Source: Scalesia atractyloides (lineage: Eukaryota > Streptophyta > Magnoliopsida > Asterales > Asteraceae). Taken from it: DNA of 64,000 nucleotides. A program made the translations under genes and the position numbers. The notes under the pieces were generated by a model that was not told the DNA's origin, ran no database searches, and saw only the letters and a program-made list of their open reading frames with translations. How positions within the stretch are numbered: position 1 is the first letter of the stretch; each line of letters starts with the position of its first letter. The stretch lies in contig CAMTDV010000022.1 in NCBI GenBank assembly GCA_947069175.1, positions 40,033,027 to 40,097,026 on the forward strand, in the 5' to 3' direction. Of the stretch, positions 1 to 11,766 are shown in pieces.

Positions 1-480
1 GAAAATGCGAATAGCTTCAAGACGTGCGACAGGAGCGTAGACTTCGTTGTAGTTAATCCCATCTTGATGATGGAAGCCTTGGAGTACGAGCCGATCTTTG
101 TTTCGAACCATGATACCTCTATCGTCTCTCTTGCACTTGAAGATCCAATGAGTATTAATCTTTTTATGATGATCTGGTAGGTCAACAAGCTTCCAGACTC
201 CAAGTTTCTAGAATTGCAACAATTCTTCTTGCATTGCATCCACCCAACTTTCTTCTTTGATAGCGTCTTTCCAGTTTCCTAGTTCTTCCTGTGAAACAAA
301 ACAACTGTAAGAAAGTCTGGTTTGTAGTGGAGCAACTTTTATATAAAAGAAACATAGATCCTTATTGATCTGATTTTGAGTTTTCACTCCAGTTTGTAAG
401 TCACCAATAATATTCTCTGACAGATGGTAAGATAGCGTCCTTGGCATCACTTCTCTTGGAATGTCTACTTGACTTTGCAA
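1..480 (-). pseudogene. pol: copia A reverse transcriptase, N-terminal part
   Basis: The minus strand reads an RVT_2-type start. An ESWVDAMQEEL segment near 250 is followed, after a stop near 207, by a segment ending GINYNEVYAPVARLEAIR at the window edge. These are the standard first blocks of copia reverse transcriptase, which copies the element RNA into cDNA inside the virus-like particle. The catalytic YVDD block lies outside the window. The internal stop shows the copy is broken, although the protein match itself is clear. Confidence 0.9.
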
Positions 481-507
481 ATTTGTGACAACTTCATCAG
501 TAACCTG

Positions 508-915
508 TTAAGAGGATGTAGCTTCATTTTTGTTATTGGATTCATCAGCTTGAGTGTTCAGAAAGCTTTGAATCTGTTCTTGTCCTTCATCGGAACTGGT
601 TTCTCCATCGTCAAAAGTAGGTTCTCGATCAGAGTCGGCATCGACTGGTTTTTGGGCAGATGGTTCGGCAGCATTCAAGTTTGGTACATTTACTGATTCT
701 TGCAGAGTGTTGCTCGGACCTATTTCAGAAGAGTTAGAGACAGGTAGTGATGGGGAAATCACCAACGGTCTTGAAACTTGTTCGTGACTGGAGATTTGAT
801 GTTGTTGATATAGCATGACAAGTTCTTCTTCTGAAGGTACTTCTGGTAGGTCGAATGAGTTCCACAACCTGTCGTAATTGAACAACCACGGATAACTAGG
901 TTTCTGCGTAGGCAT
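508..915 (-). pseudogene. copia A pol linker between integrase and RT
   Basis: An open minus-strand frame of 135 codons starts MPTQKPSYPWLF. It is rich in Ser, Glu, Asp and Pro with no catalytic motif, for example DADSDREPTFDDGETSSDEG. This acidic, low-complexity segment sits where copia polyproteins have the variable hinge between integrase and RT. It is part of the polyprotein and not a separate gene. Bases 916-1036 continue toward the integrase C-terminal block but are out of frame. Confidence 0.75.
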
Positions 916-1036
916 TGTATATCTCTAGTAATCAACATGTTGTGCTAGAATAACCTGGTTAGGACTCGGCAAGAAGACTCTATTTTGCAGACTAGCATAA
1001 CCGACGAAAAATCCTTCCATGGATTTGGTCCCAAAT

Positions 1037-1916
1037 TTACTGTCCGGGTCTAGAACAGTACACGGGGATCCAATGGTTCCAAAAAGCTAGGTCCGGCTTA
1101 CGATGGTTCGGTAGCTCAAAGCGTGTCTTGTTGTGAGGCTTGACTGTCAAAACACGATTAAGGGTGTAACATGCAGACGCGACTGCTTCGCTCCAGAAAC
1201 TAATAGGAAGTTTTGAGTCAGCGAGCATTGTTCTTGCAGTCTCAATCAGTGTGCGATTCTTACGTTCAGCTACTCCATTTTGTTGAGGAGTATAGGGGGC
1301 AATGAATTCGTGAAGAATACCCTTAGCATTGTAGAATTTGATCATTCTCTTGTTCTTAAACTTGGTACCATTATCGCTGCGGATTCTCTTGATTGGTAGG
1401 TGATATTGGTTCTCCAGCTTCCTAAAGAGAACCATAAGACTTTCAAACGTTTCATCTTTACTCTCCAGAAAGAAAACCCATGAGAATCTTGAGTAATCAT
1501 CTGTCACGACTAGGAAATATAGATCTCCAGAGATACTTTTCACGTTCACTAGCCCAAAGAGATCCATATGAAGCCTTTCTAGTGAAGCTTGATAGAGTTA
1601 AGCAGCTTTCTCGGGTGTGATTTCTTGTGTTGCTTCCCCTTTTTGCAGCTAAGACAATCATCTGATAAGTGAAAATTCTTGAGATTAACACCTCCACTAG
1701 GTCGTTATGCACCAAATAGTTCATCTTTCGCAGGTGAATGTGCCCCATCTTGGTTAACATCAACTGTGCTTTTTCTAACTTCATGAGCATGTTTCGTTTT
1801 GTTTGGTTTACATTGACGTGCATTGTGCCCAACTTTGTTACATTTGTAACATGTCCTACTGTCGTTTCCAACAGAGGCTTTTGAAACTTGTTCACGGAGT
1901 TTTCTTTCTTGCTCAA
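1037..1916 (-). pseudogene. pol: copia A GAG-pre-integrase and integrase core
   Basis: The integrase core (rve family) is open from 1567 to 1037. It shows MDLFGLVNVKS and VVTDDYSRFSWV, then IRSDNGTKFKN and NGVAERKNRTLIE, which supply the D, D and E of the DDE triad that joins element cDNA to host DNA. The frame upstream (1916-1570) carries the GAG-pre-integrase part with the Leu-Met-Thr-Lys-Met-Gly-His-Ile-His run and a His/Cys-rich piece. The two parts are in different frames, so a frameshift lies near 1565. The C-terminal end is also out of frame. Confidence 0.9.
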
Positions 1917-2644
1917 ACTTCTTTGTTTGATTGTTTACCAGTGATTTCCTTTTTATTAACAGTGTTAGTTCCGTAAAGAATGTCAATTTTCTTGGTAACA
2001 CTTTGCTTTTGAAATTTTTTGTTTCTCTTCTTTTCAAAACCTAACCCAGTTTCAATTGAAAATTTGTTAACCAAGAAAATTGAAACTGATCATTGTTTAA
2101 CAACTTTCTTTTCTTGTTTTACCAGTTCGATTTTCTTGTTTAACTTATTAACAATTTGTTAACCTGTTCAGTTTCAATTTTCATTTTCTGCAGTTCACTT
2201 TTCAGCTCAGCAATGGTATTTATATGCATGTTTATGGCCATTTGTTTGTTTATAACGGTTGTTTTGAGCATTGAAAGTGTATTGTCATCTTCTTTGATTG
2301 CTTTCTAATGCTATCGAATGGTTTTGCTTAATTTGTCATATGCTTCTTTTGTTGTGACATAATCATATGAAAAATGATCAGCATGTGTTTTGAGTTCATT
2401 ATACTTTTTATCTTTTTTTAACACACTCCTTGCATGGAAATTTGCATTTTATGCATGGATTTTCCAATTTGACCTCATGAGTATCCTCATTCTTTTGCAC
2501 AGTTTCACTTACCGACTCATTTATCAATTCAACACTTTCTACCTGGGCGTGCTCAATAACTACCTTGTTCATATTTGCCATTAAAGCCTTGTCAACAATA
2601 TTAGTTAGAGCTTCGACGGTCATCTCCTTGGTTACATCAATCAA
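1705..2644 (-). pseudogene. gag: copia A gag C-terminal half: coiled coil and CCHC zinc knuckle
   Basis: From high to low coordinates the minus strand shows a Cys-rich IKCKFPCKECVKK block (about 2415), a Lys/Glu/Asn-rich stretch to about 2040 likely to form a coiled coil (many stops), then CYKCNKVGHNARQC at about 1809-1850. The last is a perfect CX2CX4HX4C zinc knuckle of the nucleic-acid-binding Gag type. This long, coiled-coil-containing gag with two Cys-rich blocks is typical of one plant copia group. The copia D fragment at the right end of the window has the same layout. Confidence 0.8.
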
Positions 2645-3059
2645 CTAGACAACTTCTGACTTTTGTTCTTCCTTACATGTTGGTTGACAGCTTGTATCGA
2701 AATATCCTGCATAAATTTTAAGAATATCAGTAGGCAAAAGATGTTTAAAAGCACTGTTTAGAAGTTTTCTTCCTTAGATGAAGTTCCATAAAATTCTTCC
2801 GGTGCCTCATCAAAGGATGCCTCTGCATATTCTTCAGCATGTTAAGGTTCTTCTGAAATTTCAGTTACCAATGCTAAACTTTCACTCTTTGTGATGTATT
2901 TGTTCCAGTTAAAACCTTCGTCTTCTTGAATGACAATGAGTGTTTGTCTTTTAAGTTTGACGGACCGTTTTCAATCTGCACCATTCTTGTTTGGGGTTGA
3001 GGTGGATGAGATATGTCCTTTTTGTAGTAATCATCCGCAAAAGGGTTCTGATTACCCTT

Positions 3060-4285
3060 GACCTCTCAATTTGGACACCCTCTTTTGAAATGCCCCTTAT
3101 TCTCGGCATTTGATGCATGTAACTTTGGACTTATCAAAGCCTAGTTTGCCGTCAAGTCCTCCCAGATTATCTTTTCCATTAATTTCCATAAAACGTTGAG
3201 CTCTTCGGACAATGGAAGCTATACACCACTTGATATCGATCAATTCCATTTCAACCGGATCAATATGATCATAATCTTCTTTTGTCATCTCTGGATTCCC
3301 AATTCTTCCAGCTACCAAACTTTCGTACGACTCAAGTACCGAGGCAAGTAGGGTCATGTGTTGCTTTGCGGTATTTTCGTCAAAGTCTTGAGCATTCTAG
3401 AGGTTTACTGTGATATTGCATTGTAAGATTCGTTGATTGAGATTAGATTGATTGTGCTGGCTGTTCTGTGGATTGCTTGAACTTTGGGATGATTGTGGTC
3501 CTAGAGGCGTATTTAGATTGAAGGAAGAAAAAGATTGAAATCCACTGGTTTGGCTTGACTATGGACTTGGTGTGTTGATGGCACTGAAGGCAGTTTGAAT
3601 TTTAGGACTCTGTATGTTTGCGGCAGGACTACCCTTTGTTGATCAATCTTGTTGTATTGGACGCCTTTGCTCTTTGCCATCTTCTGCATCTCTAGTTCAT
3701 GCCCTTCTAATCTTTCGATGAATCTAGGTAATGAGAAATTACCATACTCCATGCCGTTATTTAGAATAGTCAAGTAAGTAGACCATTCTCCTTCAGGTAG
3801 AGAATTTGCAAGCTTATCAACGAATTCTTCGTTTGTTTTTACAATTCCCATACGCTTCATCTGTACCACCAAGTGACAGTACATTTCAATCAACTGTTTC
3901 GCTGTTTCTCCCTTGATAAGAGTAAATATATCGAATTCTTTACTCAATAATGCTCTATTTCCCTTTCGCAGTTGCGAACTTCCTTGAAATTTTAAATGTA
4001 AAGCATCCATAAAGACTGAGCATCGTCATCATGTTGTAGTAGTGCCAAGATATCTTCTTTGATGGCTTGCTGCAAGATATTCATCATCTTCTTCTCATTA
4101 ATGAACTTTTCTCTTTTGAGCTCTGAGAGTTGAGCTAGCGTTTTCTCAAGACCAGTAGCAAACCAGCAAGTGAAGTGCTTAGCTTGAACCCAATTCATGA
4201 ACCTTTCGCTCCAGCTATCGTAGTCTTCTAGATTCATAAGCTTTGGAGGCTTCGCCATTGTTTCCATTTCATTCTCGAGATTCAT
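3060..4285 (-). pseudogene. gag: copia A gag N-terminal half
   Basis: The start codon is at 4285 (MNLENEMETMAKPPKLM). The N-terminal block contains NLEDYDSWSERFMNWV, matching the copia gag domain that begins with a Trp-containing segment and assembles the particle. A frameshift near 4000 moves to the frame running 4010-3513 (capsid-like, ends in low complexity), and a third frame covers 3357-3097. A further zinc knuckle begins TCIKCRE at about 3120 but is broken by a stop and a one-base shift before GHFKRGC. The intact family protein would be one continuous ORF; this copy has at least three breaks. Confidence 0.85.
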
Positions 4286-4385
4286 ATTTTACGCTGCTGT
4301 AGTGGTAACAGCTGAAGCAGCAAACATGTTGAAAAACTCTTCTTCCATTATATGCAATTAGACACGAATACGATAATTAAAAAAA

Positions 4386-4640
4386 AACTTTCAGAAAGTC
4401 CCTCGTGCCAATGAACTAATACTTATGCGAGTCAGTTGCCTCGTGCGAGGTGACAAAAACGATTTCACGCGAGTGATTCTTCGTGCGACTCACAATTCGT
4501 ACGGGTGAGTATTTGAGAAACTTAGATTTAAAAAAGAAACCTTTTTTCTTGCAAGTGACAGGTCGTACAAGTTGTTACTCGTACGAATGGCTTATTCGTA
4601 CGAGTTATCCTTCTCCTCGTACAAGTAGCTCAAGTCAACA
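4386..4640 (-). repeat. cluster of TCGTACGA-like short palindromes in copia A leader
   Basis: Between the gag start and the PBS there are about ten variants of CTCGTGCGAG / TCGTACGAG / TCGTACAAG in both orientations, spaced about 15-30 bases apart. The same motif recurs in the U3 part of the adjacent LTR at about 5170-5250. Several variants contain the GTAC core recognised by plant SBP-box transcription factors; binding is inference only. Confidence 0.7.
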
Positions 4641-4897
4641 AATGGGATGTTTTCTCCAATATTCGTCATGATTTTGTTCGATTTTAGATATGTAAGTTTC
4701 AAGGATTCGTTAATATTGATTTTAATGTTTTATACTAAATCCTAGTCCAATTCGTCTATGAAATATCTAGATCTGAAGTATGTATGAAGAAAGAGTAGAT
4801 ATAGAAAAACTTCAACTGTTGAATCTGCATTTTCAACTGCCGAAACGTGTTGTTTGTCTGCTGAAACTTGTTGTTTTTCCTCAAATCAAGCCTCAAG

Positions 4898-4909
4898 GCT
4901 CTGATACCA
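4898..4909 (-). other. copia A primer-binding site
   Basis: The minus strand reads TGGTATCAGAGC, complementary to the 3' end of initiator tRNA-Met, four bases after the LTR terminus. It primes minus-strand cDNA synthesis and fixes the element's orientation and LTR border. Confidence 0.93.
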
Positions 4910-4913
4910 CTTA

Positions 4914-5342
4914 TGAGAGGGGATCTACTCTCCTCCATGAGCAGGGACCGACTTGATTTAGCTAACAGAGGTGGAATTCATTGCTAGCGAGTTAGACAAA
5001 CAAACAATCAAGTATACTGCTTAAACATCGTTACTTCGTATATTAATAAACGAGAAAGTTACAGACGAGTAACCAAATAGACAGGGTTTTGCCTTAGTCA
5101 CTCACCAACCGTAGTAACACAACACTCATGCTCCACTATATATAGGCCAACATGGCTCGCACTGGAGTGAGGTTGTTGACTCGTGCGAGTGGTGCCTTGT
5201 ACGAGTGACAAAGTGTCACTCTACGAGCCACAAAAGGTCACTCGTACGAGCCATCTAAAATACATAAAAATCTGACAAATCTAAGCCCTATATACACGAC
5301 TGAGATATCCTAGATGTAGGCAATAGACATTGTGCAACAACA
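4914..5342 (-). repeat. copia A 5' LTR
   Basis: The inner border (TG on the plus strand at 4914) is fixed by the PBS. The outer border is taken at the CA near 5339-5342, where coding sequence of the host copia begins, so it is good to a few bases. On the minus strand a TATA box (CTATATATAG) lies at about 5137-5148 and divides U3 (higher coordinates) from R-U5. U3 contains several TCGTACGA-like palindromes. The partner LTR is outside the window. Confidence 0.85.
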
Positions 5343-5860
5343 ATTAAATTGTGGTTATTTTCTTGGATAATCAACCACTACCAAGGCCTATAAAGTGTTT
5401 AACACAAGGACTAGGTGTGTGGAAGAGACCTTGAATGTAAAGTTCAATGAGCTTTCTTCATTAAAAATCCCAGCAACTCCTGTTGACTTATTGATCTAGA
5501 TATATTTACATTTGAAGATGTGTCTATCAAGACTAACCCTACGGGTACACCACAATCTTCCCATCAAGATTATGGATATGACACTATGGTTCCACAATAC
5601 AAAGTCAGTCTTCCACAAGAGCAACATATGTTACTAGCAATTGTGAAAATCTACCACTGCTGCATCAACAGTTATTGATCCTCAAACCACTGCCAGTTCA
5701 TCAAGTCAAACTCCTATTGATAAAAGTCCACTTTCTGTGAACAAAAGTCAACCCATGTTTACACCTATCCCACCTATCCCTCCACCTCCATTTCAAATTG
5801 ATGTTGCTCTTCAAAATTGCCAACATATGTTAGCTAGGATGATTCCTATCTGCAACTTTC
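5343..5860 (+). pseudogene. pol: host copia integrase C-terminus and linker
   Basis: The first codons read GYFLG then, after a stop, STTTKAYKVFNTRTRCVEET, the conserved block that follows the copia integrase core. A Pro/Ser/Thr-rich linker follows (SSSQTPIDKSPLSVNKSQ, then PIPPIPPPPF). The integrase catalytic core is missing because copia A is inserted immediately upstream. Stops and at least one frameshift are present. Confidence 0.85.
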
Positions 5861-6017
5861 ACCTTTCAATGTCATAATTCCATACAAGGGAGATCTAATC
5901 TACCTTAAAAATCACCCACCAGACCTAGTTATTGACAACATCAATGAAGGGATTCTCACAAGAAGTCAATCCAAATATTTTTTTTTGCTGGTTTTCTATC
6001 ACTCACACAACGCGTTA

Positions 6018-7475
6018 AGTAACAAGAGGAACTACAAGATAACAGTTGGGTAGAGGCTATGTAAGAAAGGGTCCTATAGTTCAAAAGACAAAAAGTATCG
6101 GAACTTGTACCATTGCCTCAAGATGTATGTCCAATTGGCACAAAATGGGTCTTCAAGAAGAAAACAGATGAAAGGGGCATTGTTGTAAAAAATAAAGCTA
6201 GGCTTGTGGTTCAAGGATATAGATAAGAAGAGGGCATTGATTATGATGAAACGTTTGCTCCTATTGCAAGACTAGAGGCCATCAGATTGTTCTTAGCCTT
6301 TGCTGCCAACCATAACATCAAGGTGTATCAAATGGATATAAAGTGTGCTTTCCTATATGGCAAAATAAAGGAAGAGGTATATATATTCTAAGCCCTGGTT
6401 TTGAAGATGCTTTTTATCCAGATCATATTTACAAGCTAAACAAAGCTTTATATGGCTTGAAACAAGTACCTAGAGCCTGGTATGAAACTCTTTCCACTTT
6501 TCTCTTATCCATAGGCTTTACAGAGGTAAAAATGACCAAACTTTGTTTTTAAAATGGAGAGGAAAGGATTCGATACTTGTCCAAATTTATGTGGATGACA
6601 TCATTTTTTGATCCACATGCAATGCCATGTGTTAAGAGATTAGAGAACTCATGATAACAGAGTTTGAAATGAGTGCTATGGGTGAAGTCCAATGCTTTCT
6701 GGTCTCCAGTTAAGCAATTGCAAAATGGTACATTTATTCATCGAAGCAAGTATGTCAAAGAACTACTTACAAAATTTGTTATGAATGATTGTAAACCATG
6801 TAGTACACCCATGGCAACATCCAAATTAGTCACTGTTGATGACAAAGATGACTTGGTTGATCAAACTCTTTATAGAAGCATGATTAGGTCTTTATTGTAC
6901 CTTACTTCATCAAGGCTAGACATCATGTTTGCCACATGTGTTTGTGCCAGATCCCAATCAGCACCTAGAAAGTCAAATCTCATTGCTGTGAAAAGGAATT
7001 CTGATACATAAAAGGTGTTCCCACACTTGGTATCTGGTATCCTGCTAATGATAATATTAAGCTTTCAGGTTATTCAGATAGTGACTTTGGATGCAATGCA
7101 ATAAGGAAGTCCACATCAGGAGGTTGTCAGTTTCTAGGAAATTGCTTAGTTTCTTGACAAAGCAAAAAGCAGGTTGCAGTTTCAACATCTATAGCTGAGG
7201 CTGAGTATAATGCTGCTGTTAGTTGCACTTCTCAGCTTCTGTGGCTTCAAAATCAATTACTGGACTTTGGTGTAACTGCTTTAAAGACTTCTCTCATGTT
7301 AGATAGCCAAACAGCTGAAAACATCATTAAAAATCCAATTTCACATTCCATTACCAAGCACATCGACATCAGATATCACTTTGTGAGGGATTGCTATGAA
7401 AAAGGTTTGATTTCTCTGCATCACGTTCAACTAAAGATCAACTGGCAGATGTGTTGACAAAAGCTTTAGACATAT
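6018..7475 (+). pseudogene. pol: host copia reverse transcriptase and RNase H
   Basis: RT blocks in order are KVSELVPLPQDVCPIGTKWVF, IDYDETFAPIARLEAIRLF, KVYQMDIKCAFLYG, KLNKALYGLKQVPRAWYETL, and the catalytic IYVDDIIF at about 6586-6610. RNase H follows with STSGGCQFLGN and STSIAEAEYNAA (about 7185), then the HIDIRYHFVRD block. These enzymes copy the RNA and remove the template strand. Frameshifts near 6385 and 6555 and several stops make it non-functional. The order (integrase then RT) confirms copia. Confidence 0.92.
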
Positions 7476-7499
7476 CTACATTTGAAAGTTTGATCTCTA

Positions 7500-8034
7500 G
7501 GATTTGCATGCTAAACATGGATTAAAAGCAACATTGTTTTCTATGAATAAAAAACATTAAAATGTTTTCAGAAAATCCAAATTCCATCCTTAAAAATAGT
7601 TTTAAAATTGAAAATTTTCATTAAATCCTTAAAGTCTGTTTAAACCATTGTTTTAAAACCTCTGATTGGTTATAACTCTATCCACTGCTGAAAGGTGTTC
7701 TCTGTTTTTCATTAACCACTGTTTCTACTATTCTCTGATATCTATCATCTGATAGAGTAAAATCACCACTGTTCCCAATCTTTGTTGCTTCCCAGCAGAG
7801 GTTCCACAACAACTATCATCCATTATCCAACAGAGGTTGCCACGTGGATAGATGTTAGCCATTAGATCTTTTGAAACCGCTGCCACGTCAACATTCACTT
7901 TTTCTCTTATACATAACATTGTTCCATCCATACAGAGCTTTTCACTATCGTCTCGAATTCAAAATTCTTAAAAGTGGTTTCCATTAATCTCATTTCTTCA
8001 TTCTCTTCACTATCACTCGCTTTCATCTCCGATC
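7500..8034 (+). other. non-coding spacer between RNase H and third ORF
   Basis: No reading frame is supported. The stretch is A/T-rich with an AATAAA at about 7546 and a perfect palindrome at 7551-7568 (AAAACATT, AA, AATGTTTT). In copia elements with a third ORF this interval may carry signals for its expression, but none can be proved here. Confidence 0.5.
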
Positions 8035-9088
8035 ATGGCTCTGAACATCAAACTACCGCATAACTACCTTCCTACTTTCGAGAAAACCGACAAAAATACT
8101 TCCTTTCATTCATTAATTGATGTTTTACAAACATCAAAGTACCAAGCCGTACTTACTATGGATCCACCAATTTACGTTGATGCACTCCAACAATTCTAGT
8201 CTAATGCTAAGGTCCAAACTCAGAGAAAAAGCCCTATGCTATCACTTCCAAAGTCGGAAACACTCTAGTTCAAATTTTTCCATCTTCCATATGCACAACA
8301 TATGGTATGGATGACCTAGCAGGTAGCACATCCTTTGATAGACAAGCACTTCACACAGAGGTCATTGAAAGAGGGTATGAGGGTAAGTTAATAGGAGTTA
8401 CAATTTACAAACCGCAATTTCCTACTGAAATGAGATATTTTTCCATACTCTCTTGATACGTCTCTCACTCAAGACCACCTCATTTAATGAGATTCGACAA
8501 AAAGTATAATACTTAGGATATGCAATTTTAACAAAGTCAGATTTTAATCTATCCAAGCCATGTTCTTGGACTTGGTTGCAAATGTGACTTCTATTAAAGG
8601 AAACAAACCAAAAGCTTTTCTCATGTATCCAAGACTCTTAAGCTTTTATCTTCATAAACAAGTTTCTAAAAAGGATTTTCAACAAGGTAGTTGTTTTTCG
8701 AATTAAAAGCCTTACACATGAAACTTTTACAAGAATGTCTGATAAAGAGTCAAAAGCTTTAAACACACAAGCAAAGGGGGATGAGCAAATTTTAGATGAG
8801 TCCACATCACAAGCTCAAACCTCTATTGCTGAGCCCATTGTCCTGGTGATCATGACACCACAACCGGTGTTGTGAAACCCATACCAGCAAAACCCAAAAG
8901 AAAACCCCCACAAACCAAAAAGCCCACCAAAACCAAACAACATAAAAAGGCTCCTCTGGAAGATAAGATCCCAGAGGATGGGTCACAAAAGCCACTTGAA
9001 ACCACTGTTGTACTTCCTCATAACAGTTGGAAAGATCTCCACCCAAAAGCCAAACTCCTCCTACATCCTCACAAAAGGATCAGGTTGT
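8035..9088 (+). pseudogene. third ORF of host copia, N-terminal part
   Basis: The ATG at 8035 opens MALNIKLPHNYLPTFEKTD, then FHSLIDVLQTSKYQAVLTM and DPPIYVDALQQF before the first stop near 8200. Later blocks, in shifted frames, include NKPKAFLMYPRLLSFYLHK (about 8600) and a Lys/Pro-rich stretch (about 8880-9080). From memory, large plant copia polyproteins carry a similar downstream region with a FHEIIDFL-like start; its function is unknown to me. No transmembrane segment is seen, so calling it an envelope protein is not supported. It is cut at 9088 by copia B and continues at 41170. Confidence 0.7.
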
Positions 9089-9573
9089 TGTAGGTCCCCT
9101 AATCCGTATGGATCGTCACAGAATCGTCTATCTAATCTAGAGTGCGGAATCCCCTAGATCAGATTTCATAGAAAACCTAACAAGAACACGAACACAATTA
9201 CTTTCAAACTGTCTTCTATTGATTATCCAACACAATGGTTTACAATCAATTCAAGACTCTTCTCTCAATATTCTCTGAAGTAATTCTCTAATTCCCTGGT
9301 CAACTAATTGAGCAACTAAGCCAGCAACCTTAACCCTAATGATAACCTCCCTTTATATAGAGAAAGGTTATGCACCTGGGCTAGGGTTTGACCATATGGA
9401 ATGCTAATGGGTTTAAGCCCAATAGGCCTACCATATGCTATATGGTGTCTAGTTTAGCCCAATTACTTCTAATTAACTATTACAAAACTAAACCTACTAA
9501 CTGTTTATCATTTTACTAATTACAAGATATTCAAAGACAAAATCTAAGCGGTTGTCACAAATATGCACCAACA
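9089..9573 (-). repeat. copia B 3' LTR
   Basis: Starts TGTAGGTCCCC and ends CACCAACA on the plus strand, nearly identical along its whole length to 40685-41169. On the minus strand a TATA box (CTATATAAAG) lies at about 9350-9359. Confidence 0.96.
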
Positions 9574-9588
9574 AACTCCCCCTTGACA
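9574..9588 (-). other. copia B polypurine tract
   Basis: The minus strand reads TCAAGGGGGAGTT directly before the 3' LTR. This RNase H-resistant purine run primes plus-strand synthesis. C1 is inserted immediately beyond it, so PPT and LTR were left together. Confidence 0.88.
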
Positions 9589-10845
9589 ATAGCTGTGAAA
9601 TCCCGGTTTTTCAGATATCTTAAACGCACTACTTCACGGTTATTCATTCATACGCTAAATTGATTCGGAGATTAAATTTGGACGCTCGAAATAATTACGC
9701 TAACTATGTGAACTTATCAAGTGAACTATGTGCTATGTGTATTAAACGTTTATAAGTTCGGTGAGTTATTATGTTATGTTGCGATTTCGTGATTTTTAGT
9801 TATAAAAATATATATATAGTAAATATATAGACGAATCGAACCGAGCCGCGAAACGAGTTGACCTCATTTCCTTGCAACTCAAGGGATTAACCAAAACTTG
9901 AGGTTCAAGTTAAATACCCAAACCGCCCCACCCAAGCCCTTTGCGGCCGCAAGGACCAAACCGCAAACCCTTTTCCTTTTCTTTTCCTTCTTGCACTATA
10001 TATGCATGTGTTATGTTTAAAAAAAAAAACACACACACACACAAACCCTAGCTCTAAACTAGTCGACGACAGCCTTCTCCCCACACCTCCTCTCGGTCGC
10101 GACAGCCTTCCCACTCTTCCTCTCGGTCGCAATCTTCTTCAACATCCGAATCGACTCCCATCTAGTTCCCGGTTCATTAATCTTCATTGTTAAAGGTTAG
10201 GGTTTTCCATTGTTTTGCAAAATCATATTAGGGTTTATAAACTCTTGATCATGCTTGTATGTAATGGTAGAATCATTATTATGAAAGTGTGTGATGTTAG
10301 TTCGATAAATTATGCGAGTTTGCGATTATGATGATTAGTTGGAATCAAGAATCATTAGGCTGCGTTTTGTGATAAAAACCATATATTATGATTAGGGTTT
10401 GCATGAGTATGATGTACATGATGATATAGGATTGATAAATCTGTTCTTGATCGTTTATATTTAAAGTCTCGATTGTTTAAGCGTGTTATATTGCGATAAA
10501 ATGTTGAAATCAGGATGCTGGATGGTGTTTACAGCCAACTTCAACTGGCTGTAACTTGGTTATTTCTGAAGCCTAAAACGTATATTTTTGAAAAACGCTT
10601 CTAATGGTGCTAGATTCATATTTTTCTGAGGTCGTTTGATATTTTTAAGTGGCCAATTAAGTGCAGTAACTGAAGCTGTGAAAATTCTGAAAAATTGTAG
10701 TTGTTTACCGAGTCGGATCTCATAATCTGTAGAGAGTCGAATCACGAAATTTGTACAGCAACTGGAGATGAAAATTTCCGGGAAACTCCCACTGGAATTT
10801 TGTTAATTGGATGAACGGTGATTTTTAAATAAATTCTCCCGTGGA

Positions 10846-10877
10846 CTGCAGTCAGAAAGCGACGAATCTGACTGCAG
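10846..10877 (+). repeat. perfect stem-loop in C1/C2 LTRs
   Basis: CTGCAGTCAGA and TCTGACTGCAG pair over 11 bases around a 10-base loop. Equivalents are in the C1 3' LTR (about 19436-19467), the C2 5' LTR (about 29391-29422, one mismatch) and the C2 3' LTR (about 37989-38021). Surrounding sequence is more diverged between C1 and C2 than the stem. Confidence 0.85.
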
Positions 10878-11766
10878 CCTAGTATATTAATAATTATGAA
10901 TAATTAGTAAAGTGTTAGGACTTGAAAAATTCACATAAAGTTGTATAGTTTAGTTGTCACCTTCTGTAAAAAAATTGGAATTTTTGGAACGTTGGAACTA
11001 TTTTATAAAAATCCTCAAAAACATCCTAATTATGAGTATACAAGCTGAAACTTGATAACTTGCGAATGTGTGTACCAAAGTGTTGCATGGATTGAATTGT
11101 GTTCATGATAGGTTGTTTTGATCACTATGTTGGAATGATGATACTTGCATGCATGATTGGGTTTTAGGATTTTGTTATTGTGTGTACCGCATTGTGTGTT
11201 AGTTATGTGTAGGGTTTGTATTGGTGTGATTCACACACTAACTTTAAATGAATTGACTTGTTAGGACGCAATTAACGGTCCCGTCATTTGCTACTTCTGT
11301 GTTACACTAACTGAGCAACTAAAGGTGAGTTCACGGCCCCTAATTTTATCCGGTTTTAAACAACAGGGGAGAGAAACATGTATACACTCTACAACTCTAT
11401 CTCTTTACGTTATACGAAATTAACGTCATTAAACTATTCGGTAACTAAGTTAATGTTAATGTACGTTATGGTCACTAAGCAGCTATATCACACAAGTCCT
11501 CGACAAACTCTCGGATCGTTAGTATTGGGTTAGATAGCGGGGAAATTATAAGTAGTACTACTGGGCCTGACAAGCCCCACCCGAGCTAGTCGCGCTAGCC
11601 GAACGCGTATGGTCAACGGGTAAATAATTTGGCCTAACTTCGCCATGGTCAGTGATAGGCCTGGCAACACGGAGGCACAACAGTCAGCTTCGATCGCGAA
11701 CACTTACGTGACATAACTTTAGGCTAGCTACCTACATGTTAACATTGAACTTAATTACGAATCAAC

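Larger units (their letters stand above)
1..5342 (-). mobile_element. Ty1/copia element A, partial (3' part beyond window)
   Basis: Order read on the minus strand: LTR (5342-4914), initiator-tRNA PBS, leader, gag, GAG-pre-integrase, integrase core, linker, start of reverse transcriptase at the window edge. Integrase before RT is the copia order. Reading frames are broken by stops and frameshifts. The right end abuts an integrase/RT linker of another, plus-strand copia element, so A was inserted into that element. The target-site duplication cannot be tested because the left end is outside the window. Confidence 0.93.

Noticed and set aside
8872..9093. Plus-strand Lys/Pro-rich ORF treated as its own gene
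   Set aside because: It is a fragment of the third ORF of the host copia that runs into the copia B LTR.
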